DNA of 64,000 nucleotides, from assembly GCA_039182515.1 (NCBI GenBank), contig JBCDCE010000003.1, positions 27,796 through 91,795 on the forward strand, written 5' to 3'. Under the pieces are notes generated by a model that saw nothing but the letters and a program-made list of their open reading frames with translations, did no database searches and was not told the origin of the DNA. Shown one piece after another: positions 49,752 through 58,084 of the stretch (positions are counted from its first letter, which is position 1; every line of letters begins with the position of its first letter). The DNA is from JBCDCE01 sp039182515 (lineage in GTDB: Bacteria; Pseudomonadota; Alphaproteobacteria; Rhodobacterales; Rhodobacteraceae). The position numbers and the translations under genes are program-made.

Positions 49752-51338
49752 CTACTTTGCGATGAGGAACCCTGTGCCTTGCAGCTCAACGCCTTTTGCG
49801 GTGAGCTCAGCCCCTTGGCTGATGAGCACCGCGTTAGGGGCCTTGATGGGCACGGTCACGGGCTTCATGCCGAGGTTGAACACACAAGTGACCGCGCCGC
49901 CGCGCGTGTAGCCCAAAACTGGTTCTGGCAGATCCAAGAAGGCGATCTCGCCGCCAACGAGCTCTGGGGTCGCTTTGCGCAGCGCCAGCATCTCTTTGTA
50001 GAAACTCAGAACGCTTGTTGCATCTGATTGCGTGGAGGCCGCGCGCTCGGCTTGGGGGCTTTTGACGGGCAGCCAGGTTTGGTTGGCCTGGGAAAAGCCC
50101 GCACTGGGCGCGGTGGCTTGCCAGGCCATGGGCGTGCGGCAGCCGTCGCGGCCTTTGACCTCTGGCCAAAAGTTGATGCCTTCGGGATCGGTGAGCTCGT
50201 CAAAGCTGAGCTCGGTGTCGACCTGGCCAAGCTCTTCCCCTTGGTAGAGGCACACGGAGCCTTCGAACGTCAGAAGCATCGCGGCGGAGAGCTTGGCGAG
50301 CGTGTCTTGATCCTTGGCGTGTTCGAGCCAGCGGCCAACATGGCGGGGCACGTCGTGGTTTGAGAAAGCCCAGCAGGGCCAACCTTCGGGTGCGCCTTTG
50401 TAGAAGGCCACAATGCGGCTGCGGAAATGATCAGCTGAGAAGTTCGGGCCCAGCATTTCAAACGAATAGGCCATGTGGAGCTTTTTGCCGGAGGTGTATT
50501 GCCCCATGAGCTCGATGGAGTGGTGCGTGTCACCCACTTCGCCCACGGTTGTGCGGGCATCGTATTTATCCAGCAGAGCCCGCAGGCGCTCTAGGAACAC
50601 AAGGTTCTCAGGCTGGTTTTTGGAAAACAGGCAATACTGCATGTCGTAGGGCTTGGCGGCCTCTTGCGCCCAAGGCAGCGGGTTGGCGGGATTGTCGCGT
50701 AAGAGCTTGTCGTGGAAGTAGAAATTCACCGTATCGAGGCGAAAGCCATCCACGCCTCTATCCAGCCAGAACTTCATGGTTTTGAGCAGGTAATTCTGAA
50801 CGTCCGGATTGTGCAGGTTCCAATCGGGCTGCTCTTTGAGGAAGTTGTGGAAATAGTACTGCTTGCGGCGCGTGTCCCATTCCCAGGCAGAGCCGCCGAA
50901 GATGGCACGCCAGTTGTTGGGGGGCATGCCGTCGGGCTTGGGATCATGCCAAACATACCAATCGGATTTCGGATTGTTGCGGCTAGAACGGCTTTCCACG
51001 AAGTAATCGTGTTGGTCTGACGAATGCGAGAGCACCTGATCGATGATCACTTTGAGCCCTAAATCATGGGCGCGGGTGGTGAGCTTGTCGAAGTCTTTGA
51101 GCGTGCCAAAGGTGGGGTCGATGTCGGTGTAGTTTGACACGTCGTAGCCCATGTCTTTCATGGGGGAAGTGAAGACAGGGCTCAGCCAAATCGCATCGAC
51201 GCCGAGATCCGCCACATAGCCCAGCTTCTCAGTGATCCCGTTCAGGTCGCCGATGCCGTCGCCGTTGGAATCCATAAAGGACCGTGGGTAAATCTGATAC
51301 GTGACAGAGCCGCGCCACCAATCGTTCTGCTCAGCCAT
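49752..51338 (-). CDS. Alpha-glucosidase, GH13 family
   Basis: A 528-residue hydrolase of oligo-1,6-glucosidase or maltase type. It begins WWRGSVTYQIYPRSFMDSNGDGIGDL, the standard opening. The catalytic nucleophile is in DGFRLDTVNF, the acid Glu in TVGEVGDTH, and the third Asp in FSNHDVPRHV. The residue after the nucleophile (Thr in DTVNF) is the place that separates alpha-1,4 from alpha-1,6 specificity in this family. It is the first gene of the minus-strand glycogen cluster, so it may act on maltooligosaccharides released from glycogen. Confidence 0.92.
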   Translation of the reverse strand: MAEQNDWWRGSVTYQIYPRSFMDSNGDGIGDLNGITEKLGYVADLGVDAIWLSPVFTSPMKDMGYDVSNYTDIDPTFGTLKDFDKLTTRAHDLGLKVIIDQVLSHSSDQHDYFVESRSSRNNPKSDWYVWHDPKPDGMPPNNWRAIFGGSAWEWDTRRKQYYFHNFLKEQPDWNLHNPDVQNYLLKTMKFWLDRGVDGFRLDTVNFYFHDKLLRDNPANPLPWAQEAAKPYDMQYCLFSKNQPENLVFLERLRALLDKYDARTTVGEVGDTHHSIELMGQYTSGKKLHMAYSFEMLGPNFSADHFRSRIVAFYKGAPEGWPCWAFSNHDVPRHVGRWLEHAKDQDTLAKLSAAMLLTFEGSVCLYQGEELGQVDTELSFDELTDPEGINFWPEVKGRDGCRTPMAWQATAPSAGFSQANQTWLPVKSPQAERAASTQSDATSVLSFYKEMLALRKATPELVGGEIAFLDLPEPVLGYTRGGAVTCVFNLGMKPVTVPIKAPNAVLISQGAELTAKGVELQGTGFLIAK

Positions 51339-51597
51339 AAGACACCTCGTTTGCGTGAATCACCTTGCGTCAATCTCTGTGCATCTAGGGAGGCTGTGCC
51401 CAGAACGCAATCGGCCTGGGTGCGTCATGTTAGCGGTATCGTTTTGAGGCGGGTTGTCTGCGCGCGGTATGTTTAAGAAAAGCTTATTTTTTCGGTTCGA
51501 TGGGCATGGGTCTGTGTTTCAATGATCCGAAAGACAAAGTGCTAATGATAAGCTAAAGAGCAACAAACAATGCAGCGGTGGAAAGGTGGGAACGACA

Positions 51598-52017
51598 GTG
51601 ACAAACCTCTTGAACGAGGCGGCTGAGTTTGTCGCGTTGCGTGCCAAGCTCGTTTCTCTGTTCGCTTTGCAGCATGTTTATCCAGAGAGTTTCGAGCGTT
51701 CGGCCTTCCTCCCAAAATCAGGACATGTTCACCTCGAAGGAGACACTTGGACTTGGCAGCGCCACGGACTTGGCTTGCGATTCACGTCGCCCGAAGGCGT
51801 CGTTGTTGAGCGGTTTCGAGCAGATGAACCAAAGGACCTTTTCGAAATTTTTGAATTGGAGGAATACCAAGAGAGCTTGGGACGGAAGGGTGATTTAGAG
51901 CCTAAATTAAAGGACCTCGCGGAACGCGGCCTTCTCGAGAGGGTCGGCAACTACAGATTTGTGCTCTTGAGTGACAAAGCCGCTCCTATCAAAAGCAAGC
52001 CCCCTAGTTGCATTTAA
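51598..52017 (+). CDS. Hypothetical protein, DUF6896-like
   Basis: A 139-residue soluble protein. The block WTWQRHGLGLRFTSPEGVVVERF, followed by a segment ending LEEYQES, resembles the DUF6896 pattern (W..HG.GV.F..G..VD.H......FD...L..Y..S), some members of which sit beside polymorphic toxins. GTG at 51598 was taken as start (MTNLLNEAAEF); GTG at 51586 is an alternative. It is followed by a second unknown gene after 15 bases, and both lie in a region unlike the neighbouring metabolic clusters. I infer an accessory origin. Confidence 0.6.
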   Translation: MTNLLNEAAEFVALRAKLVSLFALQHVYPESFERSAFLPKSGHVHLEGDTWTWQRHGLGLRFTSPEGVVVERFRADEPKDLFEIFELEEYQESLGRKGDLEPKLKDLAERGLLERVGNYRFVLLSDKAAPIKSKPPSCI

Positions 52018-52032
52018 AACAGGCTAAGAAAA

Positions 52033-52689
52033 GTGACCCTTGAGTGTGACCATTCCAGCGATGAGACTTCTTACTTTGAACTTGTGCCCGCTCTGGATAG
52101 CTACTTCTTTGAGAAGTACTCTTTTGCGGCCGCGACCTATGAATTTTATGCTTCCGGCTATTCTGAACTAGCTATTCAAGACGCAGCTATAAAGTTGCTT
52201 TTGGCAGAAGGATGGGTTTTGGCGGGGCCAAATGACATAACACCACTGGTTTCCACTGTTGAATCCGACCGAATTTTGCAGTGTTGCGCCGAGCATTTCA
52301 GTTTTTCAATCAATACTGTCGAGCGCAAATGGCTATGTGCCGATAACGCACCAAAGTTTCAACTGCTGAACTTTGTCCAGGATTTTCGCAAGGCATCCGA
52401 AAAAGTAGAGCAATTTTTTCTGGGTCACAGTGCAAAGGGCGAACTGGTTCCAGCTATTACACTAGCCAGTGGTGAAGAGTGTTTTGTACTCATGCTCTCA
52501 GATGATGCTTCATTTAGGGATGACTTCTTGCCGGCTGAATTGAAATTTACCAAAATGTCCAAGAAGCAGCTTTCAGAGCATCTCGAAGACTTGGCGACCC
52601 AAACGGACGCGATGCTTCTCACTGGGTACAATTCCAAGGCTCTTGTGACGACGCATCCAATGGAAATTAAGAGCTTCGCAGTTTTTTAA
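52033..52689 (+). CDS. Hypothetical protein, unknown family
   Basis: A 218-residue soluble acidic protein, rich in Phe, Ser and Glu, with five Cys residues. No domain is recognised. The start is GTG at 52033 with a weak purine run before it. It is in the same direction as the DUF6896-like gene 15 bases upstream and probably shares its transcript. GC content is lower than average. The half-site array at 52739-52791 begins about 50 bases after its stop. Confidence 0.6.
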   Translation: MTLECDHSSDETSYFELVPALDSYFFEKYSFAAATYEFYASGYSELAIQDAAIKLLLAEGWVLAGPNDITPLVSTVESDRILQCCAEHFSFSINTVERKWLCADNAPKFQLLNFVQDFRKASEKVEQFFLGHSAKGELVPAITLASGEECFVLMLSDDASFRDDFLPAELKFTKMSKKQLSEHLEDLATQTDAMLLTGYNSKALVTTHPMEIKSFAVF

Positions 52690-52738
52690 GTACAGTGTTG
52701 TAAACCAATCTGCTGTATAAAAACAACTTAAGCGTGCA

Positions 52739-52791
52739 TTTGGCATACGTTTGGCATACATGGTGTGTATGTTAGGGCATACGCCGTATGC
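52739..52791. repeat. Array of five CATAC half-sites
   Basis: Two tandem 11-base repeats, TTTGGCATACG and TTTGGCATACA (52739-52760), are followed by CATACA-tggtg-TGTATG (52755-52771) and then by GCATACG-C-CGTATGC (52777-52791). The five CATAC/GTATG units are spaced by roughly one helical turn (11, 12, 11 and 8 bases). This suggests cooperative binding of a protein: a repressor, an integrase or a replication factor. The rest of 52690-53154 shows no gene. Confidence 0.6.
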
Positions 52792-53154
52792 TAGGCTAAT
52801 ACTCTGAAATATTTACGCTTTTGAGATTTTGAGCGATTTTGAAGACATTGAGCACCGTACGGTGCCCTTTCCTTAGTCTTGCCGAAGCGCACGTTGCGCG
52901 AGATCGCGGGCGGCTCAATGCAGAGCCTTGCGAAATACGCTCCTGTTTGCGCGGATTAGCGCGTTTGGGGACTTGAGTATTTGACCAAGGAAAAGGCGAG
53001 ATGTCGCTTTGAGAGGATGACGGGCACATAGGGTGCGCTTGTTTCCAAAATGCGCTTGCCAAGTGGACGAAATTGAGAACCTAGGGCGCGATCTAGGCTG
53101 GAAGCGCTGGCGCAATCAGACCATATTCCGGCAACTTGTTAAGGAGGGTCGACC

Positions 53155-53859
53155 ATCGTCGATCTATGGGAAGGACTAAGCCACGCCTTTTGGTTGGTGG
53201 TGACGCTGGACGGCGAACTGGTGGAGATCGTTTTACGGTCTTTGCAAGTGACGCTCACGGCGCTCGTGGTGGCCTCGTTTCTTTCGTTGCCCTTGGCGGC
53301 CTTCTTGGCGATCCGCCGGTTTCGCTTTCGTCGGCAAGTCATTGCGGTTCTTAACGCTTTAATGGGCTTGCCGCCTGTTGTTGTGGGACTTGTGGTCTAT
53401 GTGCTCTTGTCGCGCTCTGGTCCGCTGGGGGCCTTGGGACTGCTCTTCACACCGACGGCTATGATCATCGCCCAAGTGGTGATCATCGTGCCTTTGATCA
53501 CCAGCATCGCACATCAATCCTTGCGGGACCTTTGGTACGAGTACCATGATCTGTTGATCTCGATGAATGTCAGCCAAATGCAAAAGATCCGCACCCTGCT
53601 TTGGGATGCACGGCGCGCCCTTTTGACGGCGGCATTGGCAGGATTTGGGCGGGCGATCGGAGAGGTCGGCGCGATCATGATTGTCGGGGGCAACATAGAC
53701 AACGCCACGCGCGTCTTGACCACCGCGATTGCTTTAGAGACAGGCAAAGGCGCTTTTGCTTTGGCCCTGGCGCTGGGCTTTATTCTGATCGCTTTGGCAA
53801 TTTCGATTAACCTTGCAATTCATGCATTGAGCGGTACGGAACGGGAGGGTCGCTGGTGA
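53155..53859 (+). CDS. tupB: Tungstate ABC transporter permease, probable ATC start
   Basis: A 234-residue permease with about five hydrophobic segments and the EAA-like loop HDLLISMNVSQMQKIRTLLWDARR followed by GRAIGEVGAIMIVGGN, as in TupB. The first standard start (TTG 53194) would cut off residues DLWEGLSHAFW that relatives have. Upstream, the frame runs to a stop at 53140 and contains AAGGAGG with ATC at 53155 seven bases on. I therefore propose ATC as start or as a mutated ATG. It overlaps tupC by four bases. Confidence 0.85.
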   Translation: MVDLWEGLSHAFWLVVTLDGELVEIVLRSLQVTLTALVVASFLSLPLAAFLAIRRFRFRRQVIAVLNALMGLPPVVVGLVVYVLLSRSGPLGALGLLFTPTAMIIAQVVIIVPLITSIAHQSLRDLWYEYHDLLISMNVSQMQKIRTLLWDARRALLTAALAGFGRAIGEVGAIMIVGGNIDNATRVLTTAIALETGKGAFALALALGFILIALAISINLAIHALSGTEREGRW

Positions 53860-54569
53860 CGGATCTCTTTCCACTACGCTTGCGAAAGGCAGAATCTTCG
53901 CGGCGTGGTAAGCGTCTGGTTGGACCGATTGACCTGGAGTTGGATGGCACGGGGACAACTGTGGTGTTGGGGCCGAACGGATCGGGCAAAACAACGCTCT
54001 TACGTCTGATGCATGGGGCGGCGCGTCTCAGCGCAGGATCGCTTGAGTGGGCCTGCGATATGGAAACCGCTCAAGGGGCCCAGGCGTTTGTTTTTCAGCG
54101 CCCCGTGATGCTGCGTCGCTCTGTTTTGGAGAACCTGATCTATCCTTTGCGCATGCGCGGCGTGCCACGCGCTCAGGCCCGTCGCCAAGCGGAAAACTGG
54201 GCAGAGCGGACGGGACTTAGCACCTTGCTCGAGCGGTCAGCGCCAGCGCTTTCCGGCGGTGAGCAACAAAAGCTCGCGATTGCCAGAGCCTTGATCACAT
54301 CCCCAAAACTGGTGTTTTTTGACGAGCCAACGGCGGCTCTAGACGGGCGTGCGACACGTGCGATTGAAGAGATCCTGGCCCAAACAAAAGCGGCAGGGAC
54401 GCGCTTGATACTTTCGACCCACGATATGGGTCAGGCCCGCCGCCTCGCGGATAAATGCGTGTTTTTATTGGGGGGGCAAATCGCGGAAGTGAGTCCAGCG
54501 GATCGTTTTTTTGGCAACCCGCAAACACAAGAAGCCAAGGCCTTTTTGAGGGGAGACATTGTAGAATGA
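53856..54569 (+). CDS. tupC: Tungstate ABC transporter ATP-binding protein
   Basis: A 237-residue ATPase. Walker A is GPNGSGKTT, the signature is LSGGEQQKLAIARA, Walker B is LVFFDEPTAALDG, and the H-loop is STHDMGQ. It starts with GTG at 53856 after GGGAGGG and overlaps both neighbours, so the three Tup genes are translationally coupled. It drives uptake of tungstate and possibly molybdate for molybdopterin enzymes. Confidence 0.9.
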   Translation: MTDLFPLRLRKAESSRRGKRLVGPIDLELDGTGTTVVLGPNGSGKTTLLRLMHGAARLSAGSLEWACDMETAQGAQAFVFQRPVMLRRSVLENLIYPLRMRGVPRAQARRQAENWAERTGLSTLLERSAPALSGGEQQKLAIARALITSPKLVFFDEPTAALDGRATRAIEEILAQTKAAGTRLILSTHDMGQARRLADKCVFLLGGQIAEVSPADRFFGNPQTQEAKAFLRGDIVE

Positions 54570-55393
54570 TCCGAAGTTTGTGGATGTATTTGATTTGTCT
54601 TTTGAGCATCTTTTCCACGCCTGTTGCGAGCGCGTCCTCAGCAAGAGGTGTGATGCGGTTGGCCGTCACAACCTCTTTTCACAATTCTGGTTTGGCGGAT
54701 GTTCTGCTGCTTCGCGTTGCGCAGGATTTAGGCCTAGAGGTGCAGTTGCTTGTGGTTGGCACAGGCCAGGCTTTGAAACTTGGGCAAGCGGGGGATGTTG
54801 ATGCCATTTTGGTGCATTCCCAGGCGGCTGAAGAAGCCTTTGTGGCGCAGGGTTTTGGCACGCACAGGCGGGAGATTATGTTTAATGATTTTGTGCTCAT
54901 TGGGCCCCAAGAGGATCCTGCTGCGGTCTCAAAGTCCCAAACAGCGGTGGAAAGTCTGCAACGGATCGCGCGGGCGCAAGCCGCCTTTGTGTCGCGCGGA
55001 GATGACAGCGGCACGCACAAAAAAGAACTGTCGCTCTGGAAGGTGGGAGGGCTTGATCCGAACGCATTGGGCCGCTGGTATAAAGCCGTGGGGGCCGGTA
55101 TGGGAGCCGCTCTTAACACCGCGTCTGGTCTGGGCGGATACATTTTATCGGACCGCGCCAGTTGGCTAAATTTTGGTAACAAGGGAGACCTGGCTTTGCT
55201 GTTCTCAGGCGATCCTGTGCTCTTTAACCAATATGCGTATTTGCCGGTTAACGCAGAACGTCATGATCACGTGAAAGCTGAACTCGCCGCGGCGCTAGAA
55301 GATTGGCTGGTCTCGCCCGTCGCACAGGCTTTGATCGATGAATACGAGATCAATGGGGAAGGGCTTTTCACCTTCAATGCGACGACACGCTAG
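54566..55393 (+). CDS. tupA: Tungstate-binding periplasmic protein
   Basis: A 275-residue periplasmic receptor with a signal peptide (residues 1-24, ...VASAS). The TupA signature TTSFHNSGLADVLLLR replaces the usual TTTSTxxSGLLD, and SRGDDSGTHKKELSLW is the second anion-binding block. Binding of tungstate by TupA is very tight, well above that of ModA. The ATG at 54566 overlaps tupC by four bases. It ends the operon; no clear terminator follows. Confidence 0.9.
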   Translation: MIRSLWMYLICLLSIFSTPVASASSARGVMRLAVTTSFHNSGLADVLLLRVAQDLGLEVQLLVVGTGQALKLGQAGDVDAILVHSQAAEEAFVAQGFGTHRREIMFNDFVLIGPQEDPAAVSKSQTAVESLQRIARAQAAFVSRGDDSGTHKKELSLWKVGGLDPNALGRWYKAVGAGMGAALNTASGLGGYILSDRASWLNFGNKGDLALLFSGDPVLFNQYAYLPVNAERHDHVKAELAAALEDWLVSPVAQALIDEYEINGEGLFTFNATTR

Positions 55394-56269
55394 GCTTTAG
55401 GACCGTTTTTATTCCGCTAAGAAGGCCAAAAATGAAAGTCCGAATGTGGCAAGACGGTGCGCGCTAAGGCACTTGGAATTATTCGATGTCTTTCATTGAA
55501 GTTGAAGTGTGCTAAAGAGTGATGGGCCGCCTTACTAACCTAAAGCCAGTCTCAAAAAGTATGGAACTTAGGCGTTTTCAAACACGCGCTTTGAGCAGTT
55601 ATTCGTGATTTTTCAGAGTTTTTTACGTCGGAAACGTCTTTAATATCGAGGATTATGCTGCCATATCGTTGTGCGGAAGAAAAGCGCATAAGCCGTCAGG
55701 CTCTTGTACTGACGTGTCACCAGAGCTATGCGGCGTTGAGATTGTCTTTTAAGTTGCTGAGCTCATCACGCTTGGTGTGATTAATGCCTCTTTGACGCAA
55801 CATATTCTGTCCCAAGGCGCTCATTCTGCTATTGGGGAAAAGGATTGATTAATTCCTCCGCGCCATACGCATCTTGGGAAGTTCTTGGCGGGGCAAATAC
55901 TATTGGGCATAGATGAGAAAAATGAGGCCAAAAATGCCTTTGAGGCAGTAACTAGTAATCGTAAAACCTAAAAGGGCATTGGGATTTTCGATCTCGATGA
56001 GCTTTATTATTGTAATTTAGGAAAATGCTCCTCAAGATCAAACGGGAGCAGGCTTATGGGCAGTAAAAGATAATTTTCTGATTTCTTTTGACGTTTTGGC
56101 ATCTATCGGTTGTGGAACTTTGCAGCTCTGAAACTGCAAAATTTGAATCCCATTCCCCAAATTAAAGTGTTTAACAACTTGCACTGTCTGACGCGAGCGC
56201 CAATGAGACAGTTCAGGGTGATTTGATAAGAGAGGGTTTCTGGTACATCGCAACCACCAAGGAGTGGAG
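55394..56269. other. Gene-free AT-richer stretch
   Basis: Frequent stops in all frames and a lower GC content mark this 876-base stretch. I see no RNA gene, repeat or intact reading frame in it. The last part (about 56170-56269) resembles the leader of the IS3-family element that follows. It probably is degraded DNA at the edge of the accessory region. Confidence 0.6.
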
Positions 56270-57156
56270 ATGAGACAGCAACCCGGAACACGAAAGAGCA
56301 ACGGCGAGAAGGTTGTAAAGGACATCCGCCGTGCGGCTCGCAAACAGTATTCTGCCGAAGAGAATGAGTAATCGAACGCTATGTGTTCGAGAGAGATTGC
56401 GAACCAGGACCGTGCTGGACGGCCTGAAGGGCGAGGACAGCGTTGCAGAGCTATGCCGATGTGAAGGCATTGCCCAAAGCCTATATTACAGTTGGTCGAA
56501 GGAGTTCCTCGAGGCTGGGAAGAAGCGACTTGCGGGTGGCACGGCCCGGGCGGCGACCTCGACCGAAGTCAAAGACCTTCGTCGGGTATCCCATGATTTG
56601 AAATAGGTCGTCGCTGAACAGGCCCTGAAGCTACGGCGGTTCAAGTAAAGCATGATCGCGCTCTCTTGGTGAATTTAGGAAATTCACCCGTCGGATAATA
56701 GATGGGGACGACGACGAAAGAGGTATGCCGCGTCTGAGAAACTGGAGATCATTCGCCTGGTCGAAGGCTTGCATCTCCCAACGAAGCGAACCCTGGACAA
56801 GCTCGGCATCCCCAGAACGACCTTTTATCGTTGGTATGAACGATATCAGTCGGGTGGCCTCGAGGCACTTGAGGATCGCACCCCTAGGCCATCTCGGGTT
56901 TGGAACCGCATTCCCGAGCTGGTGCCGTGAGAAGGTCAAGAACCTGGCCTTGCAGGAAAGCGATCTGTCGCCTCGCGAATTGGCTGTGCAGTTCACTGAT
57001 GCAGAAAAGTATTTTGTATTAGAGGCTTCGGTCGTTCCACTGCCCGGCAGTGTATTGCGCAGCAATGTCCCGAGAGAGGCATTCTAAAGTTCTACTACCT
57101 GATCACCAGCCCGGCTTACGTGGTTCGGTCAGCGGCGGATGAGTTCAAGGACAAGC
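56270..57156 (+). pseudogene. IS3-family transposase remnant (OrfA and OrfB, broken)
   Basis: OrfA begins at ATG 56270 (MRQQPGTRKSNGEKVVKDIRR) and reads KQYSAEE before a short insert with a stop. It resumes with VLDGLKGEDSVAELC and meets stops at 56604 and 56646. OrfB is visible as KLEIIRLVEGLHLPTKRTL and FYRWYERYQSGGLEALEDRT. One extra C at 56925/56926 shifts the frame, after which REKVKNLALQESDLSPREL continues. A further insert lies near 57030-57090, and the reading ends in DEFKDK where the phage-like gene begins. The catalytic DDE part is lost. It cannot move by itself. Confidence 0.82.
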
Positions 57157-57384
57157 ATCGCACCTTCACGCAAAGACAACCCAGTGCAATTTGATCTGCC
57201 AGAAATGAAAGAGGCTTCAGATGCCGAGGGCGCTGCGGCGTCCATTCTCTCGGCAGTAGCTGCTGGCGGGCTAACGCCAGCTGAGGGTGCAAGCGTGATG
57301 GCGCTCGTCGATAGCTACCGACGCACTCTCGAAGTGACTGAGCTCGAGCAACGGATTTCCAAACTTGAAGGAGCAAATCAATGA
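57157..57384 (+). pseudogene. DUF5681-like phage gene, 5' part removed by the IS remnant
   Basis: The C-terminal part of a DUF5681-type protein is visible: APSRKDNPVQFDLPEM, then SILSAVAAGGLTPAEGASVMALV and an ending coiled segment EVTELEQRISKLEGA. The usual N-terminal GRPxGSxN part is missing, and the reading upstream is IS sequence. An in-frame ATG at 57139 inside the IS remnant could still give an 81-residue product. The stop overlaps the next gene as ATGA, which shows that the original operon structure remains. Confidence 0.65.
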
Positions 57385-57659
57385 GCCTCACGTCTCGCAT
57401 CAAAAGCCTCGAAGAAAAATCCGCATCCGGCTTTCAAGTGATCATGCCCTATGAGCTTGGTCGCCACGGCCACGAGCTTGCACAAGGCGCTGACAAAGAA
57501 CTGGTGTGTGCGGTTCGTTGGACATGTGCAGGGGAAGTTTTCAAAGTCGTTAGAGAGGACGGAGAAGAGGTTAAGCAGTTCCACAGCAGAGCGACCCGTG
57601 AAGCCGCCGAGGCATTCCCTGGAGCGTTGCCACTTTGGATTGGAGTTGCACACCTATGA
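57381..57659 (+). CDS. Hypothetical phage-associated protein
   Basis: A 92-residue protein that begins SLTSRIKSLEEKSASGFQVIMPYE and has a small sheet-rich middle (ELVCAVRWTCAGEVFKVV). It is coupled by overlaps to the DUF5681 remnant and the next gene. Similar small proteins follow DUF5681 genes in prophage-like islands. No function is known to me. Confidence 0.65.
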   Translation: MSLTSRIKSLEEKSASGFQVIMPYELGRHGHELAQGADKELVCAVRWTCAGEVFKVVREDGEEVKQFHSRATREAAEAFPGALPLWIGVAHL

Positions 57660-58084
57660 ACAGACAGAACTTAAGCCCTGCCACATATCCATCGCTTGAA
57701 TATCTCTTAAGTCAGCTCTTGCCCGATGGCGCAGAACCCATGGCCAAACAGGCTTTGCGAGATAACCTCACTGCTCTCATGTTCGCAGGCGAGCCGGTGG
57801 TTTCTCGAATTTCACCTGCAGTAGCAAAGGGCTTCCCGAGCTGTCACGAAAGAACCGCGAACCGCGTTCACTATTTGACCTCAGGCACAAACGAAGCGGG
57901 GCACTTTGGATACGTGATACGTCCAAGGCCAGAGTTTGTTCCAGAGCACGTCTGTGACGAAGAGGCTTGGATAGAAAGTCTCATCATTTGGGAGCTCGTT
58001 GGGCTGGTTGAGCGCTTTCCGACCGCACCCCTCACATCATCACCAGAAATTGAGGCAACTAGCCATGATTTTACAAAGCACTGA
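57656..58084 (+). CDS. Hypothetical protein of the prophage-like region
   Basis: A 142-residue soluble protein from the ATG at 57656. The central part PSCHERTANRVHYLTSGTNEAGHFGYV has no recognised motif. It overlaps the gene before it by four bases and the gene after it by 20 bases, in phage-like tight packing. Function unknown. Confidence 0.65.
   Translation: MNRQNLSPATYPSLEYLLSQLLPDGAEPMAKQALRDNLTALMFAGEPVVSRISPAVAKGFPSCHERTANRVHYLTSGTNEAGHFGYVIRPRPEFVPEHVCDEEAWIESLIIWELVGLVERFPTAPLTSSPEIEATSHDFTKH

Noticed and set aside
52739..52791. CRISPR array
   Set aside because: The repeats are only 11 bases, are in both orientations and have no spacers; they look like protein half-sites.
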